Positions 57,541-64,000 of a stretch of 64,000 nucleotides of DNA are shown piece after piece. The translations under genes and the position numbers were made by a program. Source of the stretch: Hydractinia symbiolongicarpus (Eukaryota; Cnidaria; Hydrozoa; Anthoathecata; Hydractiniidae); NCBI RefSeq assembly GCF_029227915.1, contig NC_079881.1, positions 14,547,501 to 14,611,500 of the forward strand, read 5' to 3'. The first letter of the stretch is position 1. Each line of letters starts with the position of its first letter. Under the pieces are notes generated by a model. The model was not told the DNA's origin. It saw only the letters and a program-made list of their open reading frames with translations, and did no database searches.

Positions 57541-57557
57541 TTTTTTATTATACCTAC

Positions 57558-57619
57558 CTTTAATTTTGCATAAATATGTCTGTAGTATAATTCTTTGTAC
57601 AATGTCAAAAACAGTTTAT
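57558..57619 (-). CDS. eif3l: eif3l exon (62 nt), conserved YKELYYRHIYAK block
   Basis: Encodes KLFLTLYKELYYRHIYAKLK after a split Asp codon. YKELYYRHIYAK is the most recognisable block of eIF3L and is almost invariant in animals. The acceptor is TTTCATAG and the donor GTAGGT; the exon ends in phase 0. Only 77 bp of intron separates it from the exon at 57697-57776, while the intron towards the 3' side is 4.5 kb and holds the Kolobok-like element and a minisatellite. Confidence 0.95.
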
Positions 57620-57696
57620 CTATGAAAAAGTAAATTATATGTTTTACCAGATTATCATCATTTTGAATTTTTGTTAAAAATACCAGGTTCTTATAC

Positions 57697-57776
57697 CATC
57701 TTGAACCAGTGGAGCAATATCTTCTGCTTCTGGCCATGCACATTTTGAAAAATATTCTTCTGTTAGTCTGTTAAAA
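57697..57776 (-). CDS. eif3l: eif3l exon (80 nt)
   Basis: Encodes FNRLTEEYFSKCAWPEAED followed by IAPLVQD, corresponding to the family segment KLTERFFKNTPWPEAEAIAPQV. The acceptor is TTTTTTTAG and the donor GTATAAG. One base is taken from the junction codon (Gly) upstream and one base is left for the next exon (Asp after joining). An alternative frame over the same DNA is open for about 68 residues, but it is a shadow: it does not match the family and ignores the splice sites. Confidence 0.9.
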
Positions 57777-57864
57777 CTAAAAAAAATAATGTCTCATATC
57801 TTGTTATTTTGTTTGTGGCTTCCACAAAATTCTTAAACTTTCCAAACAGTGCATAAAAACTTAC

Positions 57865-57899
57865 CCCTCGTCATATATTTGCTGGATCTCGTATACATT
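57865..57899 (-). CDS. eif3l: eif3l exon (35 nt)
   Basis: Short exon encoding NVYEIQQIYDE plus two bases of the next codon (Gly after joining). It lies between a CTTTAAG acceptor and a GTAAGT donor. It matches the family motif VYEIQDIYE. The phase (0 in, 2 out) is exactly what the neighbouring exons need. The flanking introns are 126 bp and 88 bp. Compared with the human protein, a few residues before NVYEIQ are absent, so this region is shorter than in vertebrates. Confidence 0.88.
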
Positions 57900-58025
57900 C
57901 TTAAAGGAAATAGGTAATCTATTAGATCCATTAGTAGATGCATACAAACTTTACCAGAGTGGAAAATAGTTTTAAATAAAAAAAAAGAGAAAAAAAAAAA
58001 TAAATAATTATAATCAGATACTCAC

Positions 58026-58108
58026 TCTGTCACAAATTTGTTTGTGAAAATACACAATAAAGTTTTGCACAATTTCAGATACCAAATAGCCAGGCACAGT
58101 GTGATCGA
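58026..58108 (-). CDS. eif3l: eif3l exon, translation initiation factor 3 subunit L, N-terminal part
   Basis: Exon of 83 nt between an ATAGTAG acceptor and a GTGAGT donor. It encodes DHTVPGYLVSEIVQNF followed by IVYFHKQICDR, which aligns with the animal eIF3L segment around VIPEVIKNFIQYFHK. eIF3L is a helical, PCI-domain subunit of the cytoplasmic eIF3 complex, which binds the 40S ribosomal subunit during translation initiation. The exon starts with two bases completing the codon from the 16-nt exon and ends in phase 0, so it joins the 35-nt exon at 57865-57899 in frame. A 1.86-kb intron separates it from the micro-exon. Confidence 0.88.
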
Positions 58109-58109
58109 C

Positions 58110-59970
58110 TACTATATAATAATAGAAAATGATACTGAAAGTGTATCCTTTATAATCCAGATACTGGTGGCAAGAACTGTGACAGTTTGAATGGTAATTT
58201 TAAAGGTATTCTGAGGTACTTTTACAGTTGGACTAACATGCAAGAGGTGATCCAGGCAAATTTAGACTTCGGTATACCGATTTTGGGAACATCTAATTTG
58301 GGCGACTAAGTTAGAGACACGTAACTTAAAATGCTTGAAAACTGCTTTATTTCTATAGTCTTCAACCACAGAGAAGATATATTTTCATGAAAAAAAGACA
58401 GTGCATATGCTAAAGCCATGTATTTTTTTTGCCCTAAAAAAAATTCGTCTGCGGCGCTATCCACGCCAAAAATAAATTTCTGGATCAGCCCCTGACATGA
58501 CAGATTTGTATGAGAATTTCCGAATGGTATATCCACTTTTTGTTAAAACTCTGTGCGACTCTAGATAAAGCTATTTAATTATGCAGCATTGACCGCTATT
58601 ATGAACTTCCTAGTTCGTTAAAATTTTTAAACTAGCTTCAGTCTTTTTTATGTCAGGTCCTCTTTACTTATTACTGACTGTTATAGCCAAAATTATGTAT
58701 GCACATTATGTATGAATTTTATTGCAAAAGTATTATTTTGAAAGAAAAGTTGCGATTTTTTATGATGGTATATGCCACACTGCACTGCATATAATTGTTC
58801 AAATAAATATGAAAGCAAAACAAATCAACAGCGCTTAAAATAAATATTTTATCCCTGGCATTCAGAGTGATGGCCAAGAATTTAATATGGCCTATTAAGT
58901 TAATTTTTTCGTTGGTCAAAAATCAAGACTATTGTGGACAATTAGAAGTGTCCAGGATTTTCAGCCTGAACGCATAGCAAAAGCAAGAGTCTTTAATTAC
59001 ACTTTGTAACAACTTATGTGACAAAAGAATTAAATGCATAAAATTCTATGTAAAAAATACCTTCATTAAAATATCTAGTTATAAGGGTTAATTTGCCATG
59101 ATTTAGAATGAGAAGCAGGTTTGGAAAACAACAGTTCAGAAAGGTTTGTCATTATCATGCTGTTCTGTTACAATTTATTTTTCTATCATTATTCTTTATT
59201 GTCATCTTTTACGTTATCAATTTTTTAACTTACTTTAATTTTATACAAAAAATGTTTTGAGTCATTAATTATTCTTCAAGTAAAATTCTAAAATTACACC
59301 TTTTGCGCAGGTATCAGAGAAAATGTTTGAGCAGTTTTTTCTTGAAACAAAAAATCTGGTCCATACACTGCATGTTTGCGTTTATAACTCCCCTCCATTT
59401 TGTCTAAAACTGTCAAAACTGTTTTTTAAAACCATTATATGTCTGTTTACAATGTTTTACTTTTTTATTTCAAAAATTGAATAATTATCGAGCTATTGAC
59501 AAATGATTCATCAAAAGAGGTAAATTCTTTGATTTATGTAGTATTTTAAAACAAAATGCATCATAACTTTGGAAGGAATACTTTTTTGAAAAATGTTGTA
59601 AGAAATTGTAGAGCTGAATAGGAGTAACAGAATGAGGTGTTTTTTAATGAAAAAAAAATGATGGAAGTTACCAACGCTTTAATGAAGGAGGGTGCTTTTT
59701 AATTATTTTTTTCATTCCAGTTTTTTAAAAATTTACAAGTTTTTTTTAAAAAGTGGCATGTAAAGGAGATTATTTGAATATGTTGAACATGTGTCAAAAA
59801 GGTCTACTTTATCCTTAAGCGAGCTATGTGGGTATTCACAACACACCTACATTAATTATATGACCCTCAGCTGTTCTTATGACCAGGATTGTCACCTGCA
59901 GAGGCTACTTATGCTCTAATAAGTTTTGAAATCAGCCTCTGGAGAGTAAAGTACAATTTGTAAAATCTTA
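58110..59970. other. eif3l intron with one arm of a repeat shared with 60860
   Basis: At 58498-58690 CAGATTTGTATGAGAATTTC, GGTATATCCACTTTTTGTTA, AAACTAGCTTCAGTC and ACTGACTGTTATAGCCAAAA are shared with 60868-61050. Nothing else recognised. Confidence 0.55.
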
Positions 59971-59971
59971 C

Positions 59972-59987
59972 CATCTTCCTGAGTCAC
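59972..59987 (-). CDS. eif3l: eif3l micro-exon (16 nt), N-terminal region
   Basis: A 16-nt exon read GTG ACT CAG GAA GAT G (V-T-Q-E-D plus one base), bounded by a TTTTAG acceptor and a GTAAGA donor on the minus strand. It enters in phase 0 and leaves one base, which joins TC at the start of the next exon to make Val and gives VTQEDVDHTVPGYL across the junction. The reading depends on the splice match and phase fit; 16 nt alone is too short for homology. It would lie in the poorly conserved N-terminal part of the eIF3 subunit L family. The preceding exon with the start codon was not found between here and 64000. Confidence 0.72.
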
Positions 59988-60867
59988 CTAAAATAAATAT
60001 AGAAAGAAATTAGATGCATAGTAATACCATACCATCATTACAAACATCAGCGTTATCATAACCAATATTAAATTAAAAATACTTAAACAGTCCCAATTCA
60101 ACTTCCTTTACAAAATATGTTGTCAGTACACATCAAGTGTTTGTGGCATGCTTTTAAAGATGTGTATTAGTCAAGTTCTAATAAAAGTTGACACTTAGCA
60201 TGCTACTTTAAACAGAGAAAATTTTGTGTGAATTAAAGGGCTATATTTCTCTGGCATTTGAGATTCAAATGTATATTCCACCTACTTCAGTGGAAATAAC
60301 TGCACAGATCAAAATCAAAGTGCTCCAGAATGTGTTGCATGGTTTAAATATGGTTTTTAACAAATTATTAATTTATTAACATAAATATAAAAATATAGAC
60401 AAATTTGAAATCAAAATATCAAAAACATTTTGCCGGCTCGCAAAAATATAACAATCCAGACATTGAAAAGAAACAAAAGACCAAAGAAGACAATCACAAA
60501 CAAAACAAACAAAACAGAGCAATCGAAACTTCAATGGACCTATTTTGATTTATTGATTAAATCGTCTTTTAAACAACACAACAATTCAAATAATGAACAC
60601 TGTCTGTGCTAGTTATTATCAAAAATTTTGAACATTCTAAGTTCTAAAATCCACTTTTTGAACCGTTCTGACTCATTTTGCCCATGAATCTACCATTATT
60701 GGAACAAAAAAAAGAGTTCTCAAAAAAAAACCTTGTCACATTTGAGGGGCGATTGTTCTCTATCTTTGCACAAAAAGTCAGAAAAAACTAATGATCCAAT
60801 TATAAGAACAGTGCACTAGGTAGGTCAAAAAAGCAATGAAGTTAAAGAGACCATGTTGCACTTGCCA

Positions 60868-61190
60868 GAAAGATTTGCACGAGAAATTCCAAATTATATA
60901 TCCACTTTTTGTTAAAAGTTCATGTGACTCCTGATATTGATTTTTAAATAATTGTTTTTCTTACCACTTGACTGTCACTTCAACCTTTGTTAAAAAATTC
61001 AAACTAGCTCTTTGTGGTAAAAAGGCATCCATTTTGGCTATAACAGTCAGTAATAATTGAAGCAGTTTAATGAAGGGAAGGTTGTAATCACGGTGGAGCA
61101 ACAAGAAAAATTATGTTTGAAAAGCTATATCTCGAGTCACATAAAGTTACAACAAAAAGTGGATATACCATTGAGAATATCTCGCATAAA
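60868..61190. mobile_element. Foldback element with about 60-bp inverted arms
   Basis: Left arm GAAATTCCAAATTATATATC then CACTTTTTGTTAAAAGTTCATGTGACTC; right arm, reversed, TATTCTCAATGGTATATCCA then CTTTTTGTTGTAACTTTATGTGACTC. The arms flank about 190 bp. A solitary related copy lies at 58498-58690, so this is a small dispersed MITE family. Target duplication not identified. Confidence 0.65.
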
Positions 61191-61199
61191 TATTTCAAG

Positions 61200-62220
61200 T
61201 AAAGGGACCTAAGGATCCCTTTAAATTTGGCATAGGTAAAAATTATTAACGAAATTCCTTTGAAAACGACATTATAAATAAAATTTGACCCATTGTATTC
61301 TTATTATTTTGTGTTATTTAGTGTGTTTTTTTTAGTATAATATCTTCATTACCTGCGTGTAGCATGTAAAAGTTTGGTCTAATTCTGTTTGTGTTTATTT
61401 TTGTGAAATATTTGAAATACTATTTATTCCTCCAAAATCCAGTTTTTTATAGATTTATCTTTCTAAACAAACTTGCCAGCAATAGATGCGAGTTGTAATT
61501 GACCATAAACAATAAAAAAGTAACAAAGGGTTTTATTTGCAGCATTTCTGTTGTAGTGGTGTAAAATCAAAACATTGCATATAAACGAGGTTAGTTTGGA
61601 TAAAGTTTAGGACGCTAAGTTGCTTACTTGTTCCGACCTTAGTTATCAACAAATGTTGGTTTTATAATTTTTGACTGCCATATTGGGAGGATCGTTGTGG
61701 ATAAAAGTATATAGAGGGTATTGGTAGTGGTAGTGAGACAAAACTTATAAATATGTGTTGATTAAGTGTGCATTTTTGGCACTTTTACTGTTGGCTATCT
61801 AGAGCTAGCTAGCTAGCCAACAAACATCTTGCTTCTTACTCCCCCAAAGTTTACATTCTATACTGTAAGATCTAATATGATTACCTACGTTACTTAAACT
61901 TCATATAACTATAATTATTTTCCTAAAAAAGTTACCCAGCTTTTTATCCTAGCGAGATATTATATAGGTAGGATGTTCTAGATATAGCTATGCACATAGG
62001 GATAGTGTGCTGCCCAGCTCTGCATCGTTATTGTCACACTCCCCTGCTACTATGCTTTAATCTTTCCATTTAGTATACATTTATAATGAACATATTTTTG
62101 GCTCAACCCAGTATACTCAGTAATCACAAATTGTTTATCGTTTTGCTTTGTCTGTTTAGTTTCATATTATTATGTTCAAGAAATGATAAACCCACAATAC
62201 CGACAAATTGTTTGTTGGTA
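61200..62220. other. AT-rich stretch, nothing recognised
   Basis: No protein-like frame. A short near-palindrome AAAGGGACCTAAGGATCCCTTT (61202-61223) and a TAGCTAGCTAGC run at 61805 are the only marks. Confidence 0.4.
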
Positions 62221-62224
62221 TAGT

Positions 62225-62660
62225 ATCGGTTCTGGCATTATCAATTTTTGCGGAGAAAAGCGAATCTCTTTCCTCATTATTATAGTCAAATAAAATAAAA
62301 GTAACTGCAGTGCAGAGTATATAGCATTTCTATAAGATTTCATCCCTATACAAAAAAAAATATTGCAATTTCATCACAATCCCAGTATAACCTGGTCATA
62401 TTTCGGTAACTTTCTGATTAAGCAACGATTAAACAACGCATAAGGCCTCAAACAGAACTTGCGATGATGCTAGCCATATCTCCCTGGTCGCAATTGATGG
62501 AAGGGTATTTTCAAGAAAACGAAGAACAGATATGTAGCTATAGCTAGTTTATTACTACTTTTTTACAGGTAATGAACCAATTCTTATCCTCACTCCCACC
62601 AAAGCTAGCTAGCATAAAACTGCCCATTTGGACAGAATAAAAATAGAACTAAGATAGCAT
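62225..62660 (+). repeat. Dispersed repeat, copy 2
   Basis: Collinear with 39740-40330 (TTTTTGCGGAGAAAAGCGAA, AGAGTATATAGCATTTC, CAAGAAAACGAAGAACAG, AATGAACCAATTCTTATCCTC). Both copies end in TAGCTAGC-rich text. Confidence 0.7.
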
Positions 62661-63008
62661 ATGGATAGTTAGCTATTTAAATATAAAAAAAAGAAACAGT
62701 GCCATATTATTGGAATATGTCATCCAAGTTCATCTTTTTAAAGACTATTCATAACTCCACTAACCTACAAAACACAACAATGTCCATGAAAATTTTATGG
62801 TTTCTAACCACAATAATACAAGGTGGACCTTTCTTATCTCAGTAGCAGGTTGGAATGTTAAAGGTAGTGACTGCTTGAAAATTATAATGGCTGTATTAAC
62901 TTATATTTGTACACTGACAAAGAAAACTTGTTACTTACTTATGTTACACTTATGTTAACTTTTAAAGTTGTAGCTTCACGCCTGTCGTGGACGACAGACG
63001 TCAGTCAC

Positions 63009-64000
63009 TTATTCATCTTCTTCTACTCCATCTCTAAAGAGAGGAGGATGAGGATTAGATCGAACTACAGTGACTATACTATTTTCTGAGGCTTCATTTG
63101 TCCCGGGGATCGGAGGTTCATCTGGGAGAGTTTTGAGAAACCTGTCGAGGGCTGTTTTAAACTTGAAAACTGGACATAAAGTGATGCTTCTTGGAGACTT
63201 GGGCAGGGCATTGAAGGTTCTTGGAGCTTGATAAGGGAAGCTGTTGTGTAGTTTAGCGTAGCTTGTGGAATTGTTCAGCACAGATGGTAGTTGAAAGAGA
63301 CGCCCTTTTCTTTGTGTTGCATGGGTTTGCATGTGTGGGTGAAGGTTTGGGACAATGCCTTCAGCTATTTTCCAACTGTATTTGGCTTGATAGCGTTCAC
63401 GTCGTCGTTGTAATGAGTACAATTTGAGCTGTTTAAGTGCGTTGTTGTAATTCATTCTGTGTACACAGTTGATCTTTTTCAGGTAGCTCCATTTCAGAGC
63501 TTCTAGTACCTTGATTTGTCCTTTACTAGCAGGAGACCAGAGTTAAGAGGAGTACTCGAGTCTAGGGATGACAAGGGATTTCCATAGTGGTAGGAGAACT
63601 TCTGGTGATCACGATCGAAAGACTCGAAGAATCCAGCTTGTAAGTTGGTTTGTATTTTCTACGATTTTATTTATATGCGATTTCAAGGTAGCATCATCTG
63701 TCATTAGTATTCCAAGATCTTTGGTTTGTGCTTTTGGTTGGATTTGTGTTGATGATGTTGTTTTGTACTTTGACTTTGACTTCAGATCTAGGTTTTTTCG
63801 GTACTGCAGGAGTTCAAACTTTGTATGGTTGAACATCATGTTGCTTTGTTTACTCCATTCGTAGACAGAGTTTGTGTCTGCTTGCATTTTTTCAATGTCA
63901 CTTTCAGAGCTAACCTTCATTGTAAGTCTTGTATCATCTGCAAAGCTTGAGAGTGATGCGTCCTTTACAGAAAGATCAATATCCCCCATAAGGATCAGGA
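63009..64000 (-). pseudogene. LINE 3' portion: end of reverse transcriptase and C-terminal domain
   Basis: From the window edge the minus strand reads LILMGDIDLSVKDASLSSFA followed by DDTRL (the FADD catalytic box), then YEWSKQSNMMFNHTKFELLQ, LPLWKSLVIPRLEY, LWSPASKGQIKVLEALKWSY and the C-terminus with RRRERYQAKYSWKIAEGIVP and FNALPKSPRSITLCPVFKFK, ending DGVEEDE at 63009. Two in-frame stops (TGA 63609-63611, probably from CGA; TAA 63543-63545, probably from CAA) interrupt an otherwise single frame, so decay is recent. The 5' part lies outside the window. Confidence 0.9.

Noticed and set aside
60000-64000. Start exon of eif3l
   Set aside because: Several ATG-led minus-strand frames were looked at (for example near 61690 and 62480), but each ends in a stop after a few codons without a donor in phase 0.

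Overview
The window is AT-rich, intron-rich eukaryotic DNA. Its TE mix (Harbinger, Kolobok-like, hAT-like, Helitron, CR1/L2-like and RTE-like LINEs) and the uncharacterised repetitive protein families in it point to an invertebrate, most likely a cnidarian and perhaps a hydrozoan. That placement is an inference from sequence style; no search was run. No bacterial-type operon, CRISPR array or rRNA was seen.

One host gene is clear: eif3l (translation initiation factor 3 subunit L) on the minus strand. Nine coding exons lie between 59987 and 24785: 59972-59987 (16 nt), 58026-58108, 57865-57899, 57697-57776, 57558-57619, 52953-53016, 39083-39240, 38710-38955 and 24785-24955. All have consensus splice sites and compatible phases, and together they give 305 uninterrupted codons. 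The first exon or exons (beyond 59987) and the C-terminal PCI part (left of 24785) were not found. Two introns are about 13.7 kb each and are packed with transposons.

Layout. 1-2838: a Harbinger element, cut by the window edge, inserted with a TAA target duplication into a CR1/L2-like LINE. 2840-9530: mostly featureless AT-rich DNA. 9531-12989: an element with long inverted repeats. It carries a MULE-like transposase fragment on the minus strand and a decayed multi-exon HMG-box plus C2H2 zinc-finger gene on the plus strand, much like a gene-capturing Pack-MULE. 14690-16513 and 29795-30930: two decayed copies of a repetitive family with a PIN/FEN1-like domain and a cysteine-rich tail. 17300-22480: a nested stack in which two Helitrons sit in a hAT-like element, inside a LINE, inside a TA-flanked MITE, beside another LINE remnant. 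22724-37850: a dense Helitron field with 120-bp, 0.5-0.7-kb and 2.7-kb classes in both orientations, plus a three-copy repeat with a conserved short reading frame. 39740-43460: TAGC-rich repeats, a CCTTGCC-type minisatellite, and a Harbinger deletion derivative inserted in an RTE-like LINE. 48731-48993: a long AT dinucleotide array. 51822-54410: a TTA-flanked MITE with internal tandem repeats, then a 54-bp minisatellite. 54717-57102: a TTAA-flanked, THAP-encoding Kolobok-like element with an RTE-like LINE inside. 57558-59987: the 5' exon cluster of eif3l. 63009-64000: the 3' end of another LINE.

Apart from eif3l, every recognisable coding segment is a decayed transposon gene or repetitive-family gene, so the locus is essentially one long host gene whose introns collect nested mobile elements.
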